Positions 8,970 to 17,223 of a DNA stretch of 38,794 nt are shown here, in pieces. The DNA is from Acidobacteriota bacterium (GTDB lineage: Bacteria > Acidobacteriota > Thermoanaerobaculia > Gp7-AA8), in contig JAJXWV010000012.1 of the NCBI GenBank assembly GCA_021781455.1, positions 1 through 38,794 on the forward strand, written 5' to 3'. The notes beneath the pieces are model-generated. The model was given only the letters and a program-made list of their open reading frames with translations. It was not told the origin of the DNA and searched no databases. Position numbers and translations under genes: made by a program. Position 1 is the first letter of the stretch. Each line of letters starts with the position of its first letter.

Positions 8970-11033
8970 GTGCCCACCGTCCACGCCGTCTGCCCACATG
9001 ACTGCCCCGACACCTGCTCGATGCTCGTCACCGTGGAGGACGGACGGGCAACGCAAATCGCCGGCAATCCCGATCATGCGTTTACAAACGGCTTTCTGTG
9101 CACGAAGGTCTCGAAGTACCTGGAGCGAACCTACCACGCCGACCGCCTGCTCCATCCCCAGATCCGCGTGGGAGCGAAGGGCGAAGGACGCTTCCGGCGT
9201 GCAACCTGGGACGAAGCACTCGACCTGATCGCCAAGAGGCTGACTGCGATCCAGGCCTCGAATGAAGGTCCGCAGGCCATCCTTCCCTACTCCTACGCCG
9301 GCACGATGGGCCTCGTGAACGGCGAGGGCATGGCCTCCCGGTTTTTCCACCGGATCGGCGCCTCGCTGCTCGACCGCACCATCTGCTCGTCCGCCGGTTC
9401 CGAAGCGCTTTCGATCACCTACGGCCAGAGGATGGGAACCGATCCGGAGACGATCGGCGAAGCGAAGCTGATCATTCTGTGGGGAACCAACACGCTCACG
9501 GCCAATCCTCATTTGTGGCCGTTCGTCCGAAAGGCAAAAGCAAATGGCGCACGCATCATCTGCATCGATCCGCTGCGCACGCGGACCGCGGATGCCTGCG
9601 ACGAGCACGTGCCAATCCGCCCCGGCACCGACGCCGCGCTGGCGCTGGCCCTGATGCATGTGCTCTTCCGCGACGGGCATGAAGATCGTCAATATCTTGA
9701 CTACATGACCCTCGGCGCGGAGAAGGTGCGCGACCGCGTGCTGGCGGACTATGCGCCTGAGCGCGTCGCTCCGATTTGCCGGCTGCCGGTCGAGACGATC
9801 GAGCGTCTGGGAACGTTGTATGGCGCGACGAGGCCGACGTTCATCCGCGCCAACTACGGCCTGCAACGCCACGGCGGCGCGGGCGCGGCCGTTCGCGCCA
9901 TCTCCCTGCTCCCCGCAATCACCGGCGCCTGGAACGACATCGGTGGCGGATTTCAGCTTTCGGCGTCGGGAACGTTCGAGCTCGACCGGGCTGCGTTCGA
10001 GCGCCGCAACACCGTCCCCGCGGGAACCCGCACGATCAACATGTCTCGCCTGGGCGAGGCTCTGACGACTGTCGACAATCCGCGGGTACGTGCGCTGGTC
10101 GTCTACAACTCGAACCCGGCCAGCGTCGCCCCGGAACGGAATCGAGTCCTCGAGGGTCTCCGCCGCGACGACCTCTTCACGGTCGTTCTCGAGCATTTTC
10201 AGACCGACACCGCCGACCACGCGGACGTGCTCCTTCCGGCGACGACCCAGCTCGAACACGACGACCTGCACAGCGCTTACGGCCACCTCTACCTGATGTA
10301 CAACCACCGCGCCATCGAGCCGCTCGGTGAAGCGCTTCCGAATGCGGAGATCTTCCGCCGGCTCGCCGCGAAGATGGCCATCGAAGACGATGCCCTTCGC
10401 GCCACGGACGAAGAGATCATGCGTGAAATCCTGGCCACCGCCGGCCCGCCAACATCGCACTTCACGCTGGAAGAACTGCGCGATCGCGGATTCGTGCGCA
10501 TTGGAGTTCCGTCACCCCATCTGCCATTCCACAGCGGGGCCGTGATTCGAACGGCCAGCGGCAGGATCGAGATCGAGTCATCGGTTTTCGCCGCCCTGGG
10601 GGGCGACGCCCTCCCCGCGTACGTCCCGCCGCACGAATCCGAGGAGCGGAATCCCGAGCTGGCACGCCGGTATCCCCTTGCGCTGCTCTCACCACCGGCT
10701 CACTCGTTCCTCAATTCCACATTCGTCAACGTCCCCTCCCTTCGCCGCGCTGCCGGCAAGCCAACCCTGGAGATACATACCGATGACGCGGAGCGCCGCG
10801 GCATCAGGAGCGGGCAAATGGTCAGCATCTTCAACGATCGCGGAGCATTCAGTGCCGAAGCCGTGATCAGCGATCGCGTTCGGCCGGGCGTCGTGTCCGC
10901 GCCATCGGTATGGTGGGGAAAGCTCACCGCCGACAACACGAACGCGAATCAGACGACATCGCAGGCGCTCACGGACATCGGCCGAGGCGCGACGTTCTAC
11001 GACAACCTCGTGGACGTACGGGCTCGATCGTGA
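8970..11033 (+). CDS. Molybdopterin-dependent oxidoreductase (DMSO reductase superfamily)
   Basis: About 687-residue Mo/W-bisMGD enzyme. The N-terminus has the [4Fe-4S] motif CPHDCPDTC, with a fourth cysteine in GFLCTK about 30 residues on. It is followed by RRATWDEALDLIA and a large molybdopterin-binding body, and the C-terminal domain has the HTDDAERRGI and NDRG dinucleotide-site features. There is no twin-arginine signal, so it is probably cytoplasmic. The substrate is unknown and no electron-transfer subunit is adjacent. An in-frame TTG at 8964 is possible but overlaps the -10-like TAAAAT, so I prefer the GTG at 8970. Confidence 0.88.
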   Translation: MPTVHAVCPHDCPDTCSMLVTVEDGRATQIAGNPDHAFTNGFLCTKVSKYLERTYHADRLLHPQIRVGAKGEGRFRRATWDEALDLIAKRLTAIQASNEGPQAILPYSYAGTMGLVNGEGMASRFFHRIGASLLDRTICSSAGSEALSITYGQRMGTDPETIGEAKLIILWGTNTLTANPHLWPFVRKAKANGARIICIDPLRTRTADACDEHVPIRPGTDAALALALMHVLFRDGHEDRQYLDYMTLGAEKVRDRVLADYAPERVAPICRLPVETIERLGTLYGATRPTFIRANYGLQRHGGAGAAVRAISLLPAITGAWNDIGGGFQLSASGTFELDRAAFERRNTVPAGTRTINMSRLGEALTTVDNPRVRALVVYNSNPASVAPERNRVLEGLRRDDLFTVVLEHFQTDTADHADVLLPATTQLEHDDLHSAYGHLYLMYNHRAIEPLGEALPNAEIFRRLAAKMAIEDDALRATDEEIMREILATAGPPTSHFTLEELRDRGFVRIGVPSPHLPFHSGAVIRTASGRIEIESSVFAALGGDALPAYVPPHESEERNPELARRYPLALLSPPAHSFLNSTFVNVPSLRRAAGKPTLEIHTDDAERRGIRSGQMVSIFNDRGAFSAEAVISDRVRPGVVSAPSVWWGKLTADNTNANQTTSQALTDIGRGATFYDNLVDVRARS

Positions 11034-11131
11034 GGTGCGAATCACCCAGTCACCTGCCGGTCGGCCACACAACGCAGGGGCCCGGCACCGGGGGAACCCG
11101 ACCGAGGCACTCACGCGTTGCGGACTTGTTT

Positions 11132-11137
11132 TAGACT
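11132..11137 (+). promoter_or_regulatory. Putative -10 element of the CPBP protease gene
   Basis: TAGACT, then 9 nt, then the ATG at 11147, without a Shine-Dalgarno. This fits a transcript with almost no leader. Confidence 0.4.
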
Positions 11138-11146
11138 CCGCGCACG

Positions 11147-11932
11147 ATGAGCCCTTACATCCTCCCTCTGATCTTCATCGCGATCGTCTACATCGCCATG
11201 ATCGTGCTCAACGAGCGGATCGGGCTGTTCGGTGAGCACTTCGCGTCGAACGGCGTGAAGATCGCCGCGTACGTGTGGCTCGGGCTGTTCATGTTCCTGC
11301 TGACGACGTTGATCGTGGCCTCGTCCCTGGCGCCGCCGACGGCCAAAGACCTGGCCAAAGTGCCCTTCTATTCGCTGTTCGCCCTTCACGCGATCCTGAT
11401 CACGTTTCTGGTGGGATGGTGGCTGATGGCAGGGCGCCCTCCGCTGCTGGAGTACTTCAACGTGCAGCGCAAAGATCCGGCCGGCGCAGTCCTCACGGGC
11501 TTCGCGGTCGGGCTGGGCGGATGGATCTTCACCATCATGCTGGCGCTCGTGGTCGCTCTCCTGCTGCAGGCCGCAGGTCTGCTGCCGAAAGCGCCGCAGC
11601 CCTCGGCGATGATCGCCTGGATGGCGTCGCTTCCGCTCTGGAAAAAAGGGCTGATCGTCCTCTCGGCGATGACGATCGAGGAGCTGTTCTTCCGCGGCTG
11701 GCTGCAGAAACGCGTCGGACTGATCGCGTCGACCGTGCTGTTCGCGCTCGCTCACTCCGGACTCGGCCAGCCATTCCTGCTGATCGGAGTGACGATCATC
11801 TCTCTGGTCATCGGCACGACGTTCTACCGCACAAAGAACCTCATCCCCGGCGTGATCGCCCACGGTGTCTTCGACGGCGTACAGCTCTTCGTCATCATCC
11901 CGGTCGTGTTCAAGGCCGCCGGGCTCGGTTGA
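11147..11932 (+). CDS. CPBP family intramembrane glutamic endopeptidase
   Basis: 261-residue membrane protein with about seven hydrophobic segments. The CPBP (Abi/Rce1-like) motifs are present in order: EELFFRG with Glu178-Glu179, FALAHSG, and HGVFDG near the C-terminus. In this family the paired Glu and the His residues form the active site in the membrane. CPBP members process prenylated or small peptides or take part in bacteriocin immunity; the substrate here cannot be inferred. It stands alone, convergent with the TPR-AIM24 gene. Confidence 0.88.
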   Translation: MSPYILPLIFIAIVYIAMIVLNERIGLFGEHFASNGVKIAAYVWLGLFMFLLTTLIVASSLAPPTAKDLAKVPFYSLFALHAILITFLVGWWLMAGRPPLLEYFNVQRKDPAGAVLTGFAVGLGGWIFTIMLALVVALLLQAAGLLPKAPQPSAMIAWMASLPLWKKGLIVLSAMTIEELFFRGWLQKRVGLIASTVLFALAHSGLGQPFLLIGVTIISLVIGTTFYRTKNLIPGVIAHGVFDGVQLFVIIPVVFKAAGLG

Positions 11933-11950
11933 CGAGGGCGCAGAGGGCCT

Positions 11951-11972
11951 GGGCGGGCTGGAAAGCCCGCCC
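11951..11972. terminator. Hairpin between convergent genes
   Basis: GGGCGGGCT, loop GGAA, AGCCCGCCC is a perfect 9-bp stem 18 bases after the CPBP stop and 39 bases from the TPR-AIM24 stop. It is a variant of the GGGCAGGCT hairpin family. It may be a shared terminator, but there is no U-tract. Confidence 0.5.
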
Positions 11973-12010
11973 CACACGAGCGGCTCTGCGGGCTCAGGAC
12001 CGGTGGGCGG

Positions 12011-13363
12011 TTACTGTTCGCTGACCACCACGCCGTCGCCCTCGAAGCGGATCTTGAATCCTTCGTCCTCGGTCTCGATCATGACGTTCTCGAGCAACTT
12101 GTCGTCCATGACTGTAGGGATCAGATTGCCCGTCCAGGCCACGAGCGCGTTCGACGAGATCGAGAGCGGGTATTCGCGGGTCACGCGCAGGGTCAGTGGC
12201 TCGATCGACGTGGAGATCGCCAGTGACCCTTTGCCGAAGATCTTCACGGTGTCGATCTTCCGCTCGTACGAGCTGTCGTAGATCGACTCCACGCGATAGG
12301 TCAGCGTCTCCTCGAGCGCCAGCAGGTTGCGCCCTTCCACGTAGATGAATTCGTCGTTGAGGTCGAGGAGGAAGGTCTTGCGGCCTTTCTCGTAGACGAA
12401 GAGCTTGCCCTGCCCGATCGCTTTGACCAGAGTCTGGGCGGTGGTGCCGAGGAGTCCCGACTCGGCGATGAACTTCAGATTGCCGGAGTAGCTCGAGACG
12501 GTGCCCCGCTTGACGTGAACGCTGCGCGCGAAGTTGATCTCCAGAAAGCCGTTTTCGTGGAGCGCGAATGTCCGCGACGCCCCTTCGATCTTGTGGCCGA
12601 GGTCGATGCGCTTCTCCTCGGTCTGCGGTGTCTCGTCGACCGCTTCCTGAAGCTTGCGCGCGGCCGTGATCGCCACGGGTTCCGGCGGCGGTGGCGCTGC
12701 CTGCGGCCTCGCAGGGGACTTCGCAGCGATCGCCGGCGGTGGAACCGCCATGCTGCCCGGCTGGGTTCGGTTCTCCATGGCGGCGCGGCGGATCTCCTCG
12801 GTCTGCTTCGCTCCGACTGCGGGAATCTTCTGCGTGATCGGTGCGGCCGGCTTCGGAAGAGGCTGCGGTGGTGGATGCGCCGCTGCCGGCGGGTGCATTT
12901 CCGCTTCGACTTCTTTCGCCACCTTGTCCGCACCGGCGAACTTGAGGTGCTCGAGCGCCAGGCCGTGCTTCTTCTTCTGCCGGTACAGCAGCCCGAGGTA
13001 GAGGTGCGATTTCGCGTAGTTCGGACGGAGCTCGACCGAGCGGACCAGATACTGCTCGGACTCGTCGAGCTTTCCCTGCTTGAACAGGATCAGGCCGAGG
13101 TTCGAGTGGAGGATGAAGACATTCGGGTTCTCGCGAACCAGACGCCTGTAGATGACCTCCGCTTCGGGGAACGCATTGGTCTTGAAATAGACGAGCCCAA
13201 GGAGATTGAGCACGTCCGAATCGTCAGGGCGCATCTTCTGCGCGTTCTCCAGCTCACGCCGGGCCTCGGCATATCGTCCTTCCTGAAATGCCTCGCGCCC
13301 GCGGTTGTAGTGAAGGAGGAAAACGCCCTGGTCAAAGGGTGGTGCAACGACCGGATCCGGCAT
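12011..13363 (-). CDS. TPR protein with C-terminal AIM24 domain
   Basis: 450-residue protein in three parts. Residues 15-140 hold three or four tetratricopeptide repeats (for example NLLGLVYFKTNAFPEAE and SNLGLILFKQGKLDESE). Residues 150-240 are a Pro/Ala-rich linker. From about 250 to the end is an AIM24-type beta-helix domain with VKRGTVSSYSGNLKF and EFIYVEGRNLLALEETL. AIM24 domains are widespread in bacteria, with no settled function; the TPR part suggests protein binding. No signal peptide. The ATG has no Shine-Dalgarno but a TAAACT hexamer 8 nt upstream, supplied by a repeat end. It is probably co-oriented with, but separate from, the lytic transglycosylase upstream. Confidence 0.82.
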   Translation of the reverse strand: MPDPVVAPPFDQGVFLLHYNRGREAFQEGRYAEARRELENAQKMRPDDSDVLNLLGLVYFKTNAFPEAEVIYRRLVRENPNVFILHSNLGLILFKQGKLDESEQYLVRSVELRPNYAKSHLYLGLLYRQKKKHGLALEHLKFAGADKVAKEVEAEMHPPAAAHPPPQPLPKPAAPITQKIPAVGAKQTEEIRRAAMENRTQPGSMAVPPPAIAAKSPARPQAAPPPPEPVAITAARKLQEAVDETPQTEEKRIDLGHKIEGASRTFALHENGFLEINFARSVHVKRGTVSSYSGNLKFIAESGLLGTTAQTLVKAIGQGKLFVYEKGRKTFLLDLNDEFIYVEGRNLLALEETLTYRVESIYDSSYERKIDTVKIFGKGSLAISTSIEPLTLRVTREYPLSISSNALVAWTGNLIPTVMDDKLLENVMIETEDEGFKIRFEGDGVVVSEQ

Positions 13364-13371
13364 GCCGGCTT

Positions 13372-13493
13372 AGTTTATCCCGAGCGAAGCGATGGATCAC
13401 CGGAGCAATGGGCGGGATGTCGGCTGAAGGTCGAGAGCCGCGCGGTGCGATTGGTTGATCCCTCCGCCTCGCTGCCGCTCGACGTCGGGATGA
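13372..13493. repeat. Palindromic repeat, family A
   Basis: The left end AGTTTATCCCGAGCGAAGCG and the right end GCCGCTCGACGTCGGGAT are imperfect inverted copies, with a second inner pair GATCACC/GGTTGATC. It fills the gap between the lytic transglycosylase stop (13501) and the TPR-AIM24 start. On the minus strand its end reads TAAACT (13377-13372), 8 nt before that start codon, so it may carry the promoter hexamer. Confidence 0.6.
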
Positions 13494-13500
13494 ACTCGAC

Positions 13501-14172
13501 CTACTGCGATCCGAGATACCGCATCCCCGGAATGACCGCAGTGGCCAGCGGCTGCACGATCTCGCGGCCGAACCCGCCTCGCAGCCGGGCGCCGCCTCTG
13601 CGGCCTGCAAACGAGGTGGCCTGTCCATACGGCCGGCCGTAATAGACCGTCAGGGCGCGCTTGACGTACGTGCTGGTCTCTTCGTACGGAGGGATACCGC
13701 CGAAGCGGGCTACGGCGTTCTCGCCGGCGTTGTACGCGGCCAGCGCGCGGGGCAGATCGCCCGAGAACATCTGCAGCAGGTCGGACAGGTAGTGCACGCC
13801 GCCGCGAATGTTCTGCTCCGGATCAACGATCCTCGCCACGCCGTAGCGGCGGGCTGTCTCCGGGATGAGCTGCATCAGGCCGCGAGCCCCTTTGGTCGAG
13901 ACGCAGTTCGGATTGAAATCCGACTCGACCTGAATGACGGCGCGGACCAGGACCGGGTCGACACGGTACTGCACGGCGTACCGTTCGATCATCGGGTCGA
14001 AGCGCGACCGGCGGTTTCGCTGCTTTGCCAGCCAGTTGAAATCGCTTCCGTGGCCGTACGAGCCGACGTTGTAGATGACCTTCTTCCCGTCACGGGCGAC
14101 CATCAGGCGCACGTCGGCCGAGACCGAGCCTGCCAGGAACAGACACGCCACTGCCACGACCGCCTTACGCAT
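13501..14172 (-). CDS. Secreted lytic transglycosylase (SLT domain)
   Basis: 223-residue protein that should cleave peptidoglycan glycan strands. A signal peptide MRKAVVAVACLFLAGSVSA is followed by a short N-terminal region and an SLT domain. The catalytic Glu is in QVESDFNP, followed by KGARGLMQLIPETARRYGV, NIRGGVHYL and AAYNAGENAV, all family signatures. A Gly/Arg-rich tail follows. I choose the ATG at 14172 rather than 14193 because it starts the signal peptide and has TACCAT (14187-14182) 9 nt upstream. It is divergent from the MazG-like gene. Confidence 0.9.
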   Translation of the reverse strand: MRKAVVAVACLFLAGSVSADVRLMVARDGKKVIYNVGSYGHGSDFNWLAKQRNRRSRFDPMIERYAVQYRVDPVLVRAVIQVESDFNPNCVSTKGARGLMQLIPETARRYGVARIVDPEQNIRGGVHYLSDLLQMFSGDLPRALAAYNAGENAVARFGGIPPYEETSTYVKRALTVYYGRPYGQATSFAGRRGGARLRGGFGREIVQPLATAVIPGMRYLGSQ

Positions 14173-14207
14173 TGCCGCTTGATGGTAGCACACGGCAGAA
14201 TTCGCTC

Positions 14208-14517
14208 ATGGCACTCGAGCAGATTCAACGTGAAGTCGATGATTGGATTCGTGGTTACACGGCGGGCTACTTCGCCCCGCTGATGATGATGGCCCGGCTC
14301 ACGGAGGAATTGGGCGAGCTCTCGCGAGCGGTCAGCCATCACCATGGCGAGAAGAGACCGAAGCCTGATGAGGCCATGGGCGACATTTGGCGAGGAGATC
14401 GGAGACCTGCTGTTCGTCCTGGTCTGCCTGGCGAACTCCCAAGGCATCGACCTCGATGAGAGTTGGGCGGCGGTGATGAAGAAGGTCTACGTGAGGGACA
14501 AGGACCGCTGGAAGTAG
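14208..14517 (+). pseudogene. MazG-like nucleotide pyrophosphohydrolase, frameshifted
   Basis: The first frame reads MALEQIQREVDDW ... LTEELGELSRAVSHHHGEKR up to about 14388, a typical MazG-like all-alpha NTP-PPase. The conserved continuation GEEIGDLLFVLVCLANSQGIDL ... VYVRDKDRWK is in another frame and ends with TAG at 14515-14517. Removing one T from the TTT at 14386-14388 restores a full protein of about 102 residues with the expected EExxE and EExxD metal-site pattern. Either the gene is freshly broken or the base is a sequencing error; sequence on both sides is well conserved, which favours a recent event. The stop codon is supplied by the palindromic element that follows. Confidence 0.75.
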
Positions 14518-14579
14518 GGACGCGCAGCAGCGCGTCCGCAAAGGCCCGGGTTTGCGGACGCGCTGCTGCGCGTCCCTAC
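14514..14579. repeat. Palindromic element, family P1, copy 2
   Basis: The same 27-base arms as at 2056 (14514-14540 and 14553-14579) with a shorter 12-base centre. It lies between convergent genes (MazG-like and cNMP-domain), and its first bases GTAG give the MazG stop. Confidence 0.85.
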
Positions 14580-14586
14580 CGGCGCT

Positions 14587-15111
14587 TCACCGCAGGCACA
14601 TCGCGTACGCCTCTCGGAACGTGGGATTCTCGACGAGGGCCTGGTTCACCTCGAAATAGCGCGCTACGACGTCATTGGTCTGGATCAGCCGGCGGCGCAG
14701 CTCCACCGAGATGGCTCTCCAGAACTTCGCGGCTGCGGCGGGCGTCTCCTTGAAGAACCTGGCCAGATCGCCGATGGAGATCGACAGCACCTCCGCGTCC
14801 GACACGGCCTTCAGCGACGCCGACGCGACGCCGTCCTCGATGATCGACAGCTCGCCAAACGTCTGGCCCGCCGCGAGATCGCACAGGGCGACCTCGCGCC
14901 CGTGCACGGTCCTCATGACGCGGATCCGCCCGCTCTTGAGGATGTGAAGAGCGCGGTTGGCGTTCCCTTCATCGAGAATCGTGTCCCCGGGATGGAAGGC
15001 AGCCGCGGCCATCATCGCTGACAGCCTCTGCAGTTCCTCCGTGTCGAATTCGGCAAATAAACCAACGCTCTTCAACAGGGCTGAATTTTCCACGGTCGTC
15101 TCCTGCTGCAA
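14587..15111 (-). CDS. Cyclic nucleotide-binding domain protein without DNA-binding domain
   Basis: 174-residue protein consisting of one cNMP-binding beta-barrel (residues about 12-130) and a C-terminal helical tail. The cassette region reads FGELSIIEDGVASASL: the FGE is kept, but the Arg that contacts the cyclic phosphate in CRP-like cassettes is missing, so ligand binding is doubtful. There is no winged helix, unlike CRP/FNR. It may be a regulatory partner of another protein. The start used is a TTG at 15111 without a ribosome site, so the N-terminus is uncertain. Confidence 0.75.
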   Translation of the reverse strand: MQQETTVENSALLKSVGLFAEFDTEELQRLSAMMAAAAFHPGDTILDEGNANRALHILKSGRIRVMRTVHGREVALCDLAAGQTFGELSIIEDGVASASLKAVSDAEVLSISIGDLARFFKETPAAAAKFWRAISVELRRRLIQTNDVVARYFEVNQALVENPTFREAYAMCLR

Positions 15112-15209
15112 CTTGCGCTATCATTCATGAACCCGAAAAAATTGGTTGGTGGACCCGCTGAGAGTACCGCGGGCCGTCGAGCCGTTCAACGTTCACTCTG
15201 GAGGCCTTC

Positions 15210-15578
15210 ATGGATGGCCTGCTTCGTTCGCTCATCAAGACAGTCCGCCGCCGGCTCCGCGAAGACGAGGAAGTCAGCGTAGAAGCGGTGACGCGCGAGC
15301 TCGGGTACACCCGGCAATATATCTCCGGGCGTTTTCACCGCGTTACCGGCCGCCTCCTCAGTCATTTCCTGAAGGAGAAACGGCTCGAAAAGGCGGCCCG
15401 CCTCCTGAAGGCCGGCAACCTCCGGGTCTCCCAGATCGCCCGCCGCTGCGGCTTCGATTCCGAGAATTACTTCCGCCAGCAATTCCGCCAGCGTTACGGA
15501 ATGTCGCCCCGGCAGTTCCGCTCGAGCGGAAGCCTCCGCGTCCCGCAGCGTCAACAGACACAGCCACAGATGGCCTGA
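15210..15578 (+). CDS. Stand-alone AraC-type helix-turn-helix protein
   Basis: 122-residue protein made almost only of an AraC/XylS DNA-binding domain with its two HTH units: VEAVTRELGYTRQYISGRF (first) and VSQIARRCGFDSENYFRQQF followed by YGMSPRQFR (second), the classic AraC signature. No ligand or receiver domain is present. The target is unknown; it is likely a small transcription regulator. The ATG is preceded by GGAGG with 5-nt spacing. Upstream of it is a small hairpin (CCCGC/GCGGG near 15153-15171). Confidence 0.85.
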   Translation: MDGLLRSLIKTVRRRLREDEEVSVEAVTRELGYTRQYISGRFHRVTGRLLSHFLKEKRLEKAARLLKAGNLRVSQIARRCGFDSENYFRQQFRQRYGMSPRQFRSSGSLRVPQRQQTQPQMA

Positions 15579-15624
15579 CGGGAAGGGATGAGGAACATGC
15601 CCCTCATCCTTCATCCCTCATCCT

Positions 15625-16281
15625 TCATCCCTGGTCGAATCCCGACTCGATCCACAAATACCGGAGCGTGTTTCGATCGAGTGTTCCCGCTCCTGCGGCG
15701 TATCTCAGGAAAAGCAGCACGTGCCGCAGGTTCGAATGGGGCACCGCCGTCCGGGCGAGCTGCTCGCGATGGCTTTCCACGCGATCGAAACTCATCGACC
15801 GAAGGATGTTCGTGAGGCGGACGACCGTCCCCTGGATCGTGAGCTGCTGCCAGGCCCCCTTGTTCGCGTACCGCATGTAGTACCGGCGGTGAAACAGGCG
15901 GACCTCCCCTTCTTCAGAGCCGATGCGCAGCGGCTTGCCGCAGTAGTAAGGGACGGATCGGATCCTGAAGCCGCGCGCCCTGGCCGCGTCCGCCGCCTCG
16001 GCGATCTCGGCCGCCAGCGCATCGTCGACGATCTCTCTCTCTCGTACGACGAGCACCCAATCGCTGCTCGCTGCGTCGATGGCACGGTTGAGCTCAGCGC
16101 GATGTTTTGCCAGCGGATCGAGCGGCGAGATGTCCAGAACGAGCTGCTCGAGCTTTCGAAAGTGAGGCGACAAGGCCGTCAGATCGTCGGCATGTACGTG
16201 GCCGAGAGTCACGATCGACAAGCTGCCGGCAACGCTCTGCGGCTGGGTGGCGTCGGCGAGGCGGTCCCATTTCGAATTCAT
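15625..16281 (-). CDS. Glycosyltransferase-like conserved protein
   Basis: 218-residue protein. The middle part DWVLVVREREIVDDAL and GFRIRSVPYYCGKPLRIG, then EVRLFHRRYYMRY, resembles the second half of GT2-type transferases of the WaaE/lipooligosaccharide group, but the N-terminal nucleotide-sugar fold is short and a clear DxD is not seen. It may be a degenerate or unusual transferase. No membrane segment. Its ATG (16281-16279) lies at the edge of the palindromic repeat that separates it from ymdB, so the two could be co-transcribed. Moderate confidence for coding, low for function. Confidence 0.6.
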   Translation of the reverse strand: MNSKWDRLADATQPQSVAGSLSIVTLGHVHADDLTALSPHFRKLEQLVLDISPLDPLAKHRAELNRAIDAASSDWVLVVREREIVDDALAAEIAEAADAARARGFRIRSVPYYCGKPLRIGSEEGEVRLFHRRYYMRYANKGAWQQLTIQGTVVRLTNILRSMSFDRVESHREQLARTAVPHSNLRHVLLFLRYAAGAGTLDRNTLRYLWIESGFDQG

Positions 16282-16363
16282 GCCGAGCGAAGCGAGGCAT
16301 CAATGCCGCAGCCGCGATCAGCGTGGCCTGCTCCGCCGATTCCTCGCTTCGCTCGGCATGAGC
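16279..16363. repeat. Palindromic repeat, family A, filling the ymdB spacer
   Basis: The arms CATGCCGAGCGAAGCGAGG (16279-16297) and its reverse complement (about 16342-16360) enclose 44 bases. The element occupies the whole gap between the TGA of ymdB (16366-16364) and the ATG of the next gene (16281), and the CAT of its left end is the reverse complement of that start codon. Confidence 0.8.
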
Positions 16364-17155
16364 TCAAGTCTCCTCGACCTTCTCCTGAATGCGCACGATT
16401 GCCGCGGCTCGTCCGGTGGTCTCGTCCACGTCGATCATCGCCCCGGTCAGGCGAATGTCGCGCTTCGCCACTTCCAGCTTGCGCGGCGTGTTCATCAGGA
16501 AGCGGTACAGCACTTCGTCCGGACGAAAGCCGATGACCGAGTCATAGGCGCCGGTCATGCCGACGTCCGTCTGGTACGCGGTGCCGTTCGGCAGGATGCG
16601 CTCGTCGGCAGTCGGCACATGCGTGTGGGTGCCGAGGACGGCGGAGACACGCCCGTCGAGATGCCGCCCCATGGCCTGCTTCTCGGAGGTTGCCTCGCAG
16701 TGGATGTCGACGACGATCACCTTGAGGGCGCCGCCGAGCTCTTTCAGCTCCCGGTCGACCGTGTAGAACGGGTTATCGCAGGGCGGCATGAAGACGTTGC
16801 CCATCACCTGCACGACGGCAACGTCCACGCCTGCGGCCGTCTGCCGTACGACGCGACCCTTGCCGGGGTTTCCCGCCGGATAGTTGGCCGGCCGGATGAC
16901 GTGCTCGTAGTGCTCGTAATTCTCGACGAACTCCTTCTTGTCCCAGATGTGGTTTCCGGACGTGTAGGCGTTGATCGGCAGGATGGAGAGCTCCTCCATG
17001 ATCGCTTCGGTGACGCCGAAGCCGCCGGCGGCGTTCTCGATGTTCACGATCGTGAAGTCGATCTTCTCGCGATCGACCACATGCTCGAGCTTCTGGTGCA
17101 GGGCGCGCCGCCCAGGTTGTCCGACGACGTCGCCGATGTAGAGGACCTTGATCAT
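16364..17155 (-). CDS. ymdB: YmdB family metallophosphoesterase (TIGR00282)
   Basis: 263-residue protein of the YmdB family, 2',3'-cyclic nucleotide phosphodiesterases with a dinuclear metal centre; in Bacillus YmdB affects biofilm and RNA metabolism. Metal-ligand motifs are visible: GDVVGQPGR at residues 8-16, NIENAAGGFG near 38-47, TSGNHIWD near 65-72, DIHCEATSEK near 150 and GTHTHVPTAD near 174. The length is usual. It follows rny on the same strand with a 68-bp gap, an arrangement seen in many bacteria, and this suggests joint RNA turnover. Confidence 0.93.
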   Translation of the reverse strand: MIKVLYIGDVVGQPGRRALHQKLEHVVDREKIDFTIVNIENAAGGFGVTEAIMEELSILPINAYTSGNHIWDKKEFVENYEHYEHVIRPANYPAGNPGKGRVVRQTAAGVDVAVVQVMGNVFMPPCDNPFYTVDRELKELGGALKVIVVDIHCEATSEKQAMGRHLDGRVSAVLGTHTHVPTADERILPNGTAYQTDVGMTGAYDSVIGFRPDEVLYRFLMNTPRKLEVAKRDIRLTGAMIDVDETTGRAAAIVRIQEKVEET

Positions 17156-17178
17156 TACTGTTTCGTGACGATTGGTTG

Positions 17179-17223
17179 AGGTTCCTGGTTCCTGGTTCCT
17201 CGGAACCCGAGGAACCGAGGAAC
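17179..17223. repeat. GGTTCCTC/GAGGAACC repeat array between rny and ymdB
   Basis: Three copies of GGTTCCT on the left face two copies of GAGGAACC on the right, giving an imperfect hairpin around AACC. The array ends directly at the rny stop (17226-17224). It resembles the GGTTGCGCGG arrays at 19414, inside dnaE2 and at 27133. Confidence 0.7.

Noticed and set aside
15150-15175. CTGAGAGTACCGC resembling part of a TPP riboswitch upstream of the AraC-type gene
   Set aside because: The other conserved TPP core parts are absent, and the downstream gene is not thiamine related; it is a small CCCGC/GCGGG hairpin.
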